Origin: JAVBKX01 sp031553835
GTDB lineage: Bacteria > Bacteroidota > Bacteroidia > Bacteroidales > Azobacteroidaceae
Length of the DNA: 64,000 nt
Direction: 5' to 3'
Assembly: GCA_031553835.1 (NCBI GenBank)
Contig: JAVBKX010000014.1
Coordinates: 62,001 to 126,000, forward strand
In this document: positions 54,640-63,952 of the stretch, one piece after another
How positions within the stretch are numbered: the stretch's first letter is position 1
How the letters are laid out: each line of letters opens with the position of its first letter
The notes under the pieces: model-generated
Database searches by the model: none
The model's input: only the letters and a program-made list of their open reading frames with translations
What the model was told of the DNA's origin: nothing
Position numbers and translations under genes: made by a program

Positions 54640-54913
54640 TGAAATAGTCTAAACCATAACCCCCTACACCCCCTCTGTCTGCTTCCTTATTGGCAGGGGC
54701 GCTGCTTCTAAGGAGACAGAGGGCCTGCTTATAAGGAAGCAGAGGCCTTGCGACTAAGGAAGCACCTGCCTTACCTCAAGAAAGTAAGGGCATAGCTTCC
54801 TTGAAGTAAGACGGGTGTGAACCATATCAATGTAGTTCCCTGACAAGGTAATCACGAGAAAGACAATAAATTTGCCAACTATTTGAAAATCAATGCCATT
54901 CAATTAAGTCTTA
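54640..54913. repeat. Non-coding stretch with overlapping inverted repeats
   Basis: CCCTCTGTCT (54671-54680) is complementary to AGACAGAGGG (54714-54723), and CTGCTTCCTTAT (54679-54690) to ATAAGGAAGCAG (54731-54742). The two pairs overlap, so they would form alternative structures. The word AAGGAAGCA or its complement recurs several more times to about 54803. I see no gene here. It may be a second kind of short palindromic element. Confidence 0.6.
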
Positions 54914-55099
54914 TCGCATAGCGACATCGCCTTAGTAACCGGTGGCTGAAGCCACTGGTTTGAAGTCGGCCAACTCTGTTTAGTTGCGTAGAAACGCTGC
55001 TTATATCCGCTACGCTGCAACGCAGCTTTATTTCGTTCCCGGCTCTTGCTCTCTCCTGCGATTAAAATCGCCGGTTAATAAGGCGAAACCACTATGTGG
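54914..55099. repeat. REP-like element, copy 1
   Basis: About 186 bp, nearly identical to 55969-56153. Both copies contain a GCGA/TCGC hairpin at the left end, an AACCGGTGGC/GCCACTGGTT stem (one G-T pair in this copy), a GCTGC-AAC-GCAGC stem and GCGATTAAAATCGC. A second conserved block (AGCATCTGAC... CTAAGG, 55206-55230 here) ends in the stop codon of the gene at 55225, separated by 104 bp not present in copy 2. Confidence 0.8.
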
Positions 55100-55203
55100 G
55101 TATTTATTTACAATCCGTATAGAAAACTACTTACAATGAATGATAGACAAACCACCCGGTTTTTGCCTTTAGCCCGACAGAGGCAGCACCTCCGCCGGGC
55201 ATC
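55100..55203. repeat. Extra segment splitting copy 1 of the REP-like element from its distal block
   Basis: About 104 bp replacing the ~10 bp found at the same place in copy 2. It contains its own stem GCCCG...CGGGC (about 55172-55200) with an inner AGG/CCT. It could be a small insertion, or the sequence lost from copy 2. No gene is visible. Confidence 0.5.
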
Positions 55204-55224
55204 AAAGCATCTGACTGCATCCAA

Positions 55225-55905
55225 CTAAGGAAAATAAAAAGTTAAATTTATACCGAATACAAATCCTGTCATTTTTGAAGCTACAACGCTATCTACCTTC
55301 TTATTTAAAACATCTTTCCATTTTCCATCTCCCATTTCTATTTGATAATAACTGTCGATGCCTACACTTCCTAAAAACTGCTGAATTGTAAAAGTTCTGC
55401 TTACAGTAAAACCAGGGTTTATGCAAAAAAGATTCATCTTACTCAAACCTTCTTGTAAGTTTGTTTGAGTAAGTTCGGATATTTTATTTTGCGATACAGA
55501 GAATAAATTAACATCCAAGAGACTAACTCCCATCATAGGAGCTAATATCCATTTTTCATTTTTACAAAAATCATAAAATGCATCAACTCCAAATCCTGTA
55601 TAATTGATGTTCGATTGAAGAGACCTGTCCGTTTTCATTATGCTTTTTTGAATGGTACATGAAACATGAAGAGGACTTTGTTTGGTCGTAAATTCAATTC
55701 CTAAACAGAGAGAAGGTAAATTATCGTTATCATTTAGAGGATAATAACCATTATTCACCAAAAAATCATTTAAGTCCTTATATGAGAAATAAGAATTTTC
55801 AAATCCTATTTTCATACCAAAGGATACATTGGAAAACGATGTGTTATTCTCAGAAAAAAGCCATGTAGGGAAAAGAATGCCACAAATAATAAATATAATT
55901 TTCAT
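55225..55905 (-). CDS. Secreted protein, probable small outer-membrane beta-barrel
   Basis: 226 residues. The signal peptide ends near WLFSEN. The body alternates hydrophobic and polar residues as in beta-barrels (FGMKIGFENSYFSYKD, SLCLGIEFTTKQSPLHVSC, TGFGVDAFYDFCKNEKWILAPMMGVSL) and ends MTGFVFGINLTFYFP, with the terminal aromatic typical of OM barrels. It resembles PorT-like outer-membrane beta-barrel proteins, but no function is known. Its stop codon lies in the conserved distal block of REP-like copy 1. Confidence 0.72.
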   Translation of the reverse strand: MKIIFIICGILFPTWLFSENNTSFSNVSFGMKIGFENSYFSYKDLNDFLVNNGYYPLNDNDNLPSLCLGIEFTTKQSPLHVSCTIQKSIMKTDRSLQSNINYTGFGVDAFYDFCKNEKWILAPMMGVSLLDVNLFSVSQNKISELTQTNLQEGLSKMNLFCINPGFTVSRTFTIQQFLGSVGIDSYYQIEMGDGKWKDVLNKKVDSVVASKMTGFVFGINLTFYFP

Positions 55906-55968
55906 AAAATACTATTTAGATATATCCTTGTTTAATTATCCTTCCAGTATGGGACAATATTAGTTTTT

Positions 55969-56153
55969 TCGCATAGCGACATCGCCTTAGTAACCAGTGG
56001 CCTCAGCCACTGGTTCGAGGTCGGCCAACTCTGTTAGTTGCATCGCAACGCTGCTTATATCCGCTACGCTGCAACGCAGCTTTATTTCGTTCCCGGCTCT
56101 TGCTCTCTCCTGCGATTAAAATCGCCGGTTAATAAGGCGAAACCACTATGTGG
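55969..56153. repeat. REP-like element, copy 2
   Basis: About 185 bp, nearly identical to 54914-55099 in the same orientation. Here the central stem is perfect: arms AACCAGTGGC and GCCACTGGTT with loop CTCA. The distal block AGCATCTGAC...CTAAGG follows after only ~10 bp (56166-56190) and again ends in a gene's stop codon (56185). Confidence 0.82.
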
Positions 56154-56184
56154 TGATTATTTAATAGCATCTGACTACACCCTA

Positions 56185-56634
56185 CTAAGGATTCGATCCA
56201 TAAGGCGGATACATTTTAATATTTTTCATATTTTCTGTGGGAGGATAATGAATTGTATAATTAAGACGTTTAAAATCTTGAAAACTTAAATCGTAGCGTC
56301 TAAGAATCATATACTCTTCATGTATTTTATCCCATGAATATTTCTCTACAGTATCAACACTTAAAATGAATAAGCAAAGTGTATCTGTGTGTTCTCGTTC
56401 ATACGTTTCTCTTAAATAATAATAATTCACGAGAAATTTCCCTGCCTCCACTTTTACCCCAACTTTAAATAAGGGAAGGGTAGTATCGGGAAAAATCGTA
56501 CCGCCAAGTCCTTGACCTAAATAGAAGGATATATTCTGATTGGATTCATTATATACAGTGATACTATCTCCCATGTCTTCCGGACAAGCTGTGAAGAGGA
56601 GCAATATTATAACAATTAAAAATAAATTTTTCAT
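56185..56634 (-). CDS. Small lipoprotein of unknown function
   Basis: 149 residues with lipobox LLFTAC (Cys 17). The mature part begins PEDMGDSITVYNESNQNISFYLG and ends TIHYPPTENMKNIKMYPPYG. I recall similar proteins in Bacteroidales genomes but no named domain. It is on the same strand as the gene at 55225-55905 and, like it, ends in the conserved block of a REP-like copy. The 269 bp to rsmA (56635-56903) are A/T-rich with no feature I can support. Confidence 0.75.
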   Translation of the reverse strand: MKNLFLIVIILLLFTACPEDMGDSITVYNESNQNISFYLGQGLGGTIFPDTTLPLFKVGVKVEAGKFLVNYYYLRETYEREHTDTLCLFILSVDTVEKYSWDKIHEEYMILRRYDLSFQDFKRLNYTIHYPPTENMKNIKMYPPYGSNP

Positions 56635-56903
56635 ATGATACCTTCCATTTCAATACCCAACAAATTGGGATAATCATTTTTATTCACTTATCACTTTCAA
56701 GTGAAAAAGTTCTGGCTTCATAGTTAGGAAAACTAAGGAAAGTTATTGTGTTTCTAGTGTTGACGTGCTTTTATATTTCACTCGTGCAAATTAAAGTAAA
56801 AAAAATGGAATTACTACTACTAAAAATGTTAAATTTTAAAAACATTTTACAATATGTTCATTTATAACACATTACACTTTATAACATTTTAGACAAAAGA
56901 CTA

Positions 56904-57710
56904 TCAAAAACATTTTGCATGAATCATTTTAGTCAACTCAATAAACTCTTCCACTGCAAGTTGCTCGGGGCGTTTATCAAAAACAGGCAATTGAAATAAT
57001 TCACATTCTTTTCCCAATAAAGATTTAAGAGAATTGCGCATTGTTTTCCGGCGTTGGTTGAATGCCGTTTTCACTACGGTTTTGAACAACGATTCATCGC
57101 ATTCCAATTTTGTACGTGAATTACGGGTTAAACGAACGACGGCCGATTTTACTTTGGGCGGCGGATCAAACACAGTTTCCTCGACAGTGAATAAATAGTC
57201 GATATCATACCAGGTTTGCAATAAGACACTGATAATTCCATAGGCTTTTTTCCCGGGTTTGGAAGCAATTCGTTCTGCCACTTCTTTCTGAATCATTCCC
57301 GAACAACACGGAATTTTGTCTTTATAATCCAACACTTTAAAAAAGATCTGGCTGGAGATATTGTAAGGATAATTACCTATTACACAAAATGATGAAAGAA
57401 ATAATTTAGCTAAATCCAACTTTAAAAAATCCGCTTCAATAATACGTCCTTTCAATGGAGGATAATGTATCTGAAGATAATCGACCGATTCCTTATCAAG
57501 TTCCACCACGGTCAAATCCATTCCATTTTCCAGCAAATATTGCGTCAATACACCCATGCCGGGACCGACCTCCAACACAGGCAGGGCGTGATAATCCAAT
57601 AGTGTGTCTGCGATTCGCCTGGCGATGTTATTGTCTTTCAGGAAATGTTGTCCAAGCGATTTTTTGGGACGAACACGATTTTTCGAAGATAAAAACTCTT
57701 CTTTATTCAT
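56904..57710 (-). CDS. rsmA: 16S rRNA (adenine1518-N6/adenine1519-N6)-dimethyltransferase RsmA
   Basis: 268 residues. KSLGQHFLKDNNIARRIAD at the start, SAM motif VLEVGPGMGVLTQYLL (about 45-60), catalytic NYPYNISSQIFFKVL (about 117-131) and C-terminal PPPKVKSAVVRL and AFNQRRKTMRNSLK. It dimethylates two adenines near the 3' end of 16S rRNA. It is divergent from the flippase-like gene. Confidence 0.97.
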   Translation of the reverse strand: MNKEEFLSSKNRVRPKKSLGQHFLKDNNIARRIADTLLDYHALPVLEVGPGMGVLTQYLLENGMDLTVVELDKESVDYLQIHYPPLKGRIIEADFLKLDLAKLFLSSFCVIGNYPYNISSQIFFKVLDYKDKIPCCSGMIQKEVAERIASKPGKKAYGIISVLLQTWYDIDYLFTVEETVFDPPPKVKSAVVRLTRNSRTKLECDESLFKTVVKTAFNQRRKTMRNSLKSLLGKECELFQLPVFDKRPEQLAVEEFIELTKMIHAKCF

Positions 57711-57730
57711 TTATTTTTTAGTTTATTTAA

Positions 57731-57738
57731 TATCTTTG
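57731..57738 (+). promoter_or_regulatory. -7 element of the flippase-like gene
   Basis: TATCTTTG matches TAnnTTTG exactly, 40 bp before the ATG at 57779, in the 68-bp gap divergent from rsmA. Confidence 0.6.
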
Positions 57739-57778
57739 CACCCCGACAAAGGTACACAAAAACGAAATACAAATAAGT

Positions 57779-58801
57779 ATGCAGAATTCAATAAAAAGCG
57801 CTGTCATCTATTTTTTAAAAGTAATTCTTCCTTTAGGCCTTGGTGTTTTTATCCTTTGGTTAGTCTATCGGAAAATGGATTTTGCAGCCATTATGCATGT
57901 ATTGCGTAGTAACGTCAATTTTTGGGTTATCGCATCCTCTCTCATTTTCGGCTTATTAGCCAATATCGTCCGGGCTTATCGTTGGAACCTGCTATTCAAG
58001 CCATTGGGCGAAAATCCTCAAATGCACAATTTAATTTATGCAGTATTGGGTAATTATGTGGTCAACCTGGTGTTACCCCGTTTGGGAGAAGTGTGGCGAT
58101 GCGGGATGATCGCCAAATATGAAAAAATATCCTTTCCTAAGTTATTCGGCACATTGCTGGTGGATCGCCTGGCCGACACATTGACTGTGGGGCTGATTGT
58201 ATTGGCTGTGATTCCCCTCAACATTCCTTTTTTCAAAGGATATTTATCCCGGAATCCGGAGATTTTTGAAAAATTCAATCACTTTATTTCTTCTCCATGG
58301 CTATATGCAGGCATCTTTCTCTTTATTGCCATTCTTTGGGCAACCTTCAAATTCTTAGGACACATTAAAATCATGGTACGCCTGAAATATTTCCTGAACA
58401 ATATTTGGGAAGGAATCAAAACAGTGTGGTATATGAAAGATAAATGGAAATTCCTGTTCTATACTTTCCTGATCTGGTTTGGTTATTTTCTTTACTTCTA
58501 TATCTGTTTCTTTGCCTTTGATTTTACCAAAGACCTGGGATGGGTTGCCGGCTTAATCGCCTTCGGATTAAGCAGCGTAGCCGTCGCCGTTCCCGTTCAG
58601 GGAGGAATCGGCGCCTGGCACGCTGCTGTCATTGCCAGCCTCATTAATTTTGGCGTATTAGAAAATAATGCGGCAGCTTTTGCTCTAATTGTTCACACCA
58701 TACAAACGGTATTTACCGCATTAGCCGGATTGTTCGGAGTCATCGCACTGCCAATCGTCAACCGGAGCAAAAATGAAATTGCAGTTGAAGAAATGGTTTA
58801 A
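57779..58801 (+). CDS. Lysylphosphatidylglycerol synthase TM / flippase-like membrane protein (UPF0104)
   Basis: 340 residues with about eight membrane helices and the motifs RAYRWNLLFKPLGENP, NYVVNLVLPRLGEVWRCGMIAKYE, FPKLFGTLLVDRLADTL and AVPVQGGIGAWHAAVIASL. The family moves or flips lipid-linked molecules; no synthase domain is fused here. It overlaps the stop of the convergent Na/Pi gene by 4 bp. Confidence 0.88.
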   Translation: MQNSIKSAVIYFLKVILPLGLGVFILWLVYRKMDFAAIMHVLRSNVNFWVIASSLIFGLLANIVRAYRWNLLFKPLGENPQMHNLIYAVLGNYVVNLVLPRLGEVWRCGMIAKYEKISFPKLFGTLLVDRLADTLTVGLIVLAVIPLNIPFFKGYLSRNPEIFEKFNHFISSPWLYAGIFLFIAILWATFKFLGHIKIMVRLKYFLNNIWEGIKTVWYMKDKWKFLFYTFLIWFGYFLYFYICFFAFDFTKDLGWVAGLIAFGLSSVAVAVPVQGGIGAWHAAVIASLINFGVLENNAAAFALIVHTIQTVFTALAGLFGVIALPIVNRSKNEIAVEEMV

Positions 58802-60621
58802 TGCGATTGTTTTGCTTTCATTCCCTCATTACACCAAGCTTCTACTACATTGACCACATAATCTCCTAATTTTTCGCATTCGGAGATGAAGTCCATGTAA
58901 TAAACACCTTCCTGATAATCATATTTCTTTGCATTAATATCTTCGATATTGGTTGCTTTCAGGTTATTGCGAAGCATATTGATTTCTTTCTCCAGATTGT
59001 AAGTAATATTGCCATCATCCGGTTTTGGCTCTTGCAATTTCAATACAACAATCATACGATTCAATGCCGTATTTATTAATTCAAGCATCATGTCAATATG
59101 GTTGTTCAAACTTTCGGGGAAAACAGCTTTTGCATCATTTCGGCGTTTCACCACCTTAGCCATATTATGTAACGAATCCGCCACACTTTCAATCTCAGTC
59201 ACTGCACGCAAAATATCCCGGATCACTTCTTTACTTTCAGAACTCAAACGACCTTCTGATACCTTATTTAAATAATTACCGATTTCGACTTCCATCCGGT
59301 CGCTGATACTTTCATATTTTTCAATTCGATTATACAGGTCTAAAAATCCTTTTTCCTCTTTCAAATCCAAATGATACAAATCTTTTACCATGTGGAACAT
59401 CCGGCAGGTACGTTCGGCATAAACCGCCACTTCATTTTTTGCTTCCAAAATAGATAATTCGGCAGTAGATAACATTCCCGACGAAATAAATTTAAGTTGA
59501 AATTCTTCATCTGTCTTTTTACCTTTGATCAATTTGGTACAAATCAACACATACAATTTAACAAACCAGATCATAATACAGACATTGGTAATGTTAAACA
59601 TGGTGTGGAACAACGACAAAGAGTACGAAACCGACGTTTGCATATTCAACAATTTCTCCCGGGCAGCCAATAAAACGGGGTCGGTGAGTTCTTCATTGGA
59701 TGTTATAGCCGCAATGGTTTCCGGACTTAATGTAGCTAAAAAAGCATTCAAGTCATTCGGATTTCCCGGACCGGCTTGAGATACAATGGAAGATACAAGA
59801 CTGGTGAAAGGATAAAAGAGACACAGCACCCAAATGACCCCAAATACGTTAAACATTAAATGCGCCAATGCTGCTCTTTTTGCCGAAACATTCGCAGATA
59901 AGGCCGCTAAATTAGCCGTAATGGTAGTACCTATATTTTCTCCCAGCACCATCGCCGCGGCTATTTCAAATGAAATCCAGCCCTGGCTGCACATAATCAA
60001 TGTAATTGCTACTGTAGCGCTTGACGACTGAACTATGATCGTCAAAACCGTACCTATCAATAAGAAAAGCAGGATGGATCCGAAACCCATATTGGTATAT
60101 TGGCGAAGAAACGCAAGCATATCGGGATTACTTTGTATATCGGGCACCGAAGCTTTCAGGAAATCCAATCCCATAAACAGCAAGGCAAAGCCGATGATAA
60201 ATTCACCCCAGGACTTACGACTACTTTTCGAAGAAAAAATAAACGGTAAAGATAAGCCGATTAATGGTAATGCAAATAAACTGATATTCACTTTGAAACC
60301 AAACAGCGAAATAATCCATGCCGTCACTGTGGTTCCTACATTCGCTCCCATGATAACACTGACAGACTGCGACAAAGCAAGCAATCCGGCATTAACGAAA
60401 CTGACTACCATCACGGTGGTTGCCGAAGAGGATTGTATCAATGCGGTAATTAAAACTCCTGTCAACGCCCCCATTACGCGATTGGCTGTCATCGCGGAAA
60501 GAATGCCTCTCAATTTATCTCCGGCTACTTTTTGTAAACCTTCGCTCATAATTTTCATTCCATACAGGAATAATCCCAACGATCCTACGAGCTTCAAAAA
60601 ATCAAAAAAAGAATAATTCAT
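58798..60621 (-). CDS. Na/Pi cotransporter family protein with PhoU-like C-terminus
   Basis: 607 residues. Two inverted NptA repeats each carry a QSSSAT motif (LITALIQSSSATTVMVVSF and LTIIVQSSSATVAITLIM), with about nine helices to residue 370. Residues about 400-595 are a PhoU-like helical domain (YAERTCRMFHMVKDLYHLD, ADSLHNMAKVVKRRNDAKA). It takes up phosphate with sodium, or regulates phosphate flux. Confidence 0.93.
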   Translation of the reverse strand: MNYSFFDFLKLVGSLGLFLYGMKIMSEGLQKVAGDKLRGILSAMTANRVMGALTGVLITALIQSSSATTVMVVSFVNAGLLALSQSVSVIMGANVGTTVTAWIISLFGFKVNISLFALPLIGLSLPFIFSSKSSRKSWGEFIIGFALLFMGLDFLKASVPDIQSNPDMLAFLRQYTNMGFGSILLFLLIGTVLTIIVQSSSATVAITLIMCSQGWISFEIAAAMVLGENIGTTITANLAALSANVSAKRAALAHLMFNVFGVIWVLCLFYPFTSLVSSIVSQAGPGNPNDLNAFLATLSPETIAAITSNEELTDPVLLAAREKLLNMQTSVSYSLSLFHTMFNITNVCIMIWFVKLYVLICTKLIKGKKTDEEFQLKFISSGMLSTAELSILEAKNEVAVYAERTCRMFHMVKDLYHLDLKEEKGFLDLYNRIEKYESISDRMEVEIGNYLNKVSEGRLSSESKEVIRDILRAVTEIESVADSLHNMAKVVKRRNDAKAVFPESLNNHIDMMLELINTALNRMIVVLKLQEPKPDDGNITYNLEKEINMLRNNLKATNIEDINAKKYDYQEGVYYMDFISECEKLGDYVVNVVEAWCNEGMKAKQSH

Positions 60622-60708
60622 TATTTATAAGAACATTTGTGATTTTCAGGGATGGCGCCAAAAGGTTGTTTTTCCTTCCGGCACTCCCGATCATATCATT
60701 AGATTTGT

Positions 60709-62997
60709 TTATTTTTTTGCACTACTCACTTGTTCCAGAACGATCGCATCGATCACGGCGACAGTGGTAATATTGACAATATCCCGAACAGAACTCTCGA
60801 TATCGGTAAAGTGAATCGGTTTATTCAACCCCATTTGAATAGGCCCTATCATATCACCCACACCCATTTCCTGCATGAGTTTTTGAGCGATATTGGCCGA
60901 ACTCAAATTGGGGAATATCAATGTATTCACATCTTTTCCTTTCAATTTACTGAATGGATATTTACGATCGCGCAAGGCCTTATCCAAAGCAAAATTAACC
61001 TGCATTTCACCATCAATCAACAGATCCGGATAGCGTTTTTGCATTTCAGCTACCACTTCATGGATACTGGCGGGACTTCCTTCCTGATCGGCTCCGAAAT
61101 TGGAATAAGAAAGCATGGCCATGACAGGTTCGTGTGCAAAAAACGAAACTGCATGACGCGCCAACCGGGCGACATCAATGAGGACTTCCGTAGAAGGATG
61201 CCGGTTAATCAATGTATCCGCCAAAAAGAATGTTCCTTTCTTGCCGGTCAAAATATGCATAGCGCCAAAATTATCATATCCTTCGCGAATACCGATTACT
61301 TCTTTCGCTACTTTAATTGTATTCGAATATTTAGTGTACACGCCGGTAATAAACGCATCGGCATCTCCGGTTTCAACCATCATCATACCAAAATAATTGC
61401 GTTCAAACATTTTATCGCGCGCCTCTTCATAGGTAGCGCCTTCACGGGCACGTTTTTCTGCCAGCAAACGGGCGTAGCGGTCCCGGCGTTCTTCCTCGCG
61501 GTCGTGGCGTAAATTAACAATTTCAATGCCATCCAAATCGACCTGCAATTCGGAAGCTAATTTTTCAATCCGCTCATCATTTCCCAACAAAATCGGAAGA
61601 CACACACCTTCATCACGGACAGCAACAGCTGCTTTCAACATATTCGGATGGCTTCCTTCGGCAAATACCACCCGTTTAGGATTTTGCTTAGCCATGTCTG
61701 TAAACCGGCGAATCAGTTTATTGTCATAACCCATCAAATCTCGCAATTTATCTTCATAAGCACACCAATCGGCAATCGGCCGGCGAGCGACACCCGATTC
61801 AATCGCCGCTTTAGCTACAGCCGATGAAACCCAGGTCAGCAAACGTGGATCCATTGGTTTCGGAATCAGATAATCCCGTCCGAATGACAACCGGCACAAA
61901 TCGTAGGCCGCATTCACAACATCCGGAACCGGTTCTTTGGCTAATGCAGCAATAGCTTTCACGGCGGCCAGCTTCATCGCTTCATTGATGGCTGTGGCAC
62001 GCACGTCCAACGCGCCCCTGAAAATATAGGGAAATCCCAATACATTATTAATTTGATTAGGATAATCTGAACGTCCGGTAGCAAAAATAAGATCTTCACG
62101 TGATGCTTTCGCTTTTTCATACGAAATTTCCGGATTCGGATTCGCTAAGGCAAATACAATCGGATTGGCATTCATGCTTTGCACCATTTCAGCCGTCAAT
62201 ACATCTGCAACCGACAGACCAAGAAAAACATCGGCTCCAACAATCGCCTCCGCCAAGGTATTGGCCGGATGATCGGTAGCAAAAAATTTCTTCTCTTCAT
62301 TTAAATCCTGGCGACGAACCGAAATAACGCCCTTGCTGTCGCACATGATGATATTTTCTTTCCGTGCGCCCAATGCAATGTACAATTTAGTACAAGAACT
62401 GGCAGAAGCTCCGGCTCCATTGACCACAATACGTACATTTTCGATTTTCTTCCCGGCAATTTCCAAAGCATTCAACAATCCTGCGGAAGAAATAATAGCT
62501 GTTCCGTGCTGGTCGTCGTGCATTACCGGAATATCCAGTTCTTCTTTCAGGCGACGTTCGATTTCAAAACATTCGGGCGCCTTGATATCTTCCAGATTAA
62601 TACCTCCGAATGTCGGAGCAATCGCTTTTACCGCTTGAATAAATTTTTCAGGATCTTTTTCATCGACCTCGATGTCGAACACATCAATACCTGCAAATAT
62701 TTTGAACAATAACCCTTTGCCTTCCATCACCGGCTTACCGGCCAGCGTTCCGATATCTCCCAAGCCAAGAACGGCTGTTCCATTGGAAATAACCGCAACT
62801 AAATTTCCTTTAGTCGTATAATCGTATGCCGTTTCCGGATTTTTTTCGATTTCCAAACACGGTTCGGCCACGCCCGGAGAATAGGCCAATGAAAGGTCTG
62901 CCTGTGAGCTGTAAGGTTTGGTAGGAATGACTTCGATTTTCCCCGGCTTTCCCTGTGAGTGATAGAGCAAAGCAGCCTCTTTAGTAACTTTTGCCAT
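60709..62997 (-). CDS. maeB: NADP-dependent malic enzyme with phosphotransacetylase-like C-terminal domain
   Basis: 762 residues. Malic domain (about 1-160: LSLAYSPGVAEPC, GLGDIGTLAGKPVMEGKG, VMHDDQHGTAI), NAD(P)-binding domain (about 165-400: VVNGAGASASSCTKL, FALANPNPEI) and a PTA-like domain (about 430-755: VVFAEGSHPNMLKAA, LSYSNFGADQEG, DGEMQVNFALD, LIFPNLSSANIAQKL). It decarboxylates malate to pyruvate; the PTA-like part is regulatory in characterised homologues and binds acetyl-CoA. It lies 34 bp downstream of the serA-like gene. Confidence 0.97.
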   Translation of the reverse strand: MAKVTKEAALLYHSQGKPGKIEVIPTKPYSSQADLSLAYSPGVAEPCLEIEKNPETAYDYTTKGNLVAVISNGTAVLGLGDIGTLAGKPVMEGKGLLFKIFAGIDVFDIEVDEKDPEKFIQAVKAIAPTFGGINLEDIKAPECFEIERRLKEELDIPVMHDDQHGTAIISSAGLLNALEIAGKKIENVRIVVNGAGASASSCTKLYIALGARKENIIMCDSKGVISVRRQDLNEEKKFFATDHPANTLAEAIVGADVFLGLSVADVLTAEMVQSMNANPIVFALANPNPEISYEKAKASREDLIFATGRSDYPNQINNVLGFPYIFRGALDVRATAINEAMKLAAVKAIAALAKEPVPDVVNAAYDLCRLSFGRDYLIPKPMDPRLLTWVSSAVAKAAIESGVARRPIADWCAYEDKLRDLMGYDNKLIRRFTDMAKQNPKRVVFAEGSHPNMLKAAVAVRDEGVCLPILLGNDERIEKLASELQVDLDGIEIVNLRHDREEERRDRYARLLAEKRAREGATYEEARDKMFERNYFGMMMVETGDADAFITGVYTKYSNTIKVAKEVIGIREGYDNFGAMHILTGKKGTFFLADTLINRHPSTEVLIDVARLARHAVSFFAHEPVMAMLSYSNFGADQEGSPASIHEVVAEMQKRYPDLLIDGEMQVNFALDKALRDRKYPFSKLKGKDVNTLIFPNLSSANIAQKLMQEMGVGDMIGPIQMGLNKPIHFTDIESSVRDIVNITTVAVIDAIVLEQVSSAKK

Positions 62998-63031
62998 TAT
63001 AATGCTGAATTATTATATAAAGATTGATAAT

Positions 63032-63952
63032 TTATTTATTGACACGGAATTGTTGGTTTCCATTTTTGATAAAATCCACAATTTGCCTTGCAGCTGCCAA
63101 CCCTGCATTACTATTCGCCTCTGCGGTTTGCGCTCCCATTTTTTTAGGAGGTGCAAAATACCGTCCCGGAAATTGGGCTGCCATTTCATTGTGATTACCC
63201 GGCATAATATCGGTCATATATTTGAAATCCTGACGTTCTTCCATTACTTTCATCAAATCCGGTTCGTTGATTACTTCTTTTCTGGCCGTATTGATTAAGA
63301 CAGCTTTTTTAGGCATTTTACTCAACAAGGCATAATTAACAGACTGTTTAGTTTCGGTTGTTGCAGGAACATGCAAGGATACGTATTGACAATTGGCATA
63401 TAATTCTTCAACTGATTTGACAGCGATCACTCCTGCTTTTTCAAATACGCCGGCAGGACAAAACGGATCCAATGCATACACTTTCATTCCAAATCCTTTA
63501 GCGATGCGGGCAACATGTTGGCTTACATTTCCAAAAGCATGCAGTCCTAAAGTTTTGCCGCATAATTCCGTACCAGAAGAACCATCAAAGAAATTCCGGC
63601 AGGCATATACCATCATGCCCAACGCCAATTCGGCCACCGCATTCGCATTTTGCCCGGGAGTATTCATCACACACACATTGCATTTTGTAGCTGTTTCCAA
63701 ATCCACGTTGTCATAACCGGCACCCGCTCTGACTACAATTTTCAGTTCTTTCGCAACATTCAACACTTCGGCATCAATAATATCACTTCTGATAATAATT
63801 GCATGAACGTCTTTTACTGCATTCAACAATTGAGCCTTCTCCGTATATTTCTCCAACAAAACCAGTTCGAAACCGGCATTTTCAACCACTTCTCTAATTC
63901 CTTTCACAGCTTCGGCAGCAAAAGGTTTATCTGTTGCAACAAGTACTTTCAT
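63032..63952 (-). CDS. serA: D-3-phosphoglycerate dehydrogenase, short Lys-type
   Basis: 306 residues, without the C-terminal ACT domain of longer SerA. The 2-hydroxyacid dehydrogenase fold has RAGAGYDNVDLE, the nucleotide-binding LGLHAFGNVSQHVA (about 135-148), catalytic Arg in LINTARKEVI and a Glu further on. Where most relatives have His in PHIGA, this reads PKKMGAQTAEAN, with Lys at about 270. That Lys form is known for the Bacteroides and Entamoeba histolytica enzymes. It makes 3-phosphohydroxypyruvate for serine synthesis. In Bacteroidales serC normally lies upstream, here beyond the right edge (63953-64000 holds only the leader). Confidence 0.9.
   Translation of the reverse strand: MKVLVATDKPFAAEAVKGIREVVENAGFELVLLEKYTEKAQLLNAVKDVHAIIIRSDIIDAEVLNVAKELKIVVRAGAGYDNVDLETATKCNVCVMNTPGQNANAVAELALGMMVYACRNFFDGSSGTELCGKTLGLHAFGNVSQHVARIAKGFGMKVYALDPFCPAGVFEKAGVIAVKSVEELYANCQYVSLHVPATTETKQSVNYALLSKMPKKAVLINTARKEVINEPDLMKVMEERQDFKYMTDIMPGNHNEMAAQFPGRYFAPPKKMGAQTAEANSNAGLAAARQIVDFIKNGNQQFRVNK

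Noticed and set aside
54671..56153. CRISPR array
   Set aside because: Repeats are only two long copies plus irregular palindromes; no regular short repeats with unique spacers and no cas genes.
60730..61512. 260-codon open frame on the plus strand
   Set aside because: Antisense to the PTA-like part of the malic enzyme; Phe/His/Ile-rich composition typical of a shadow frame.
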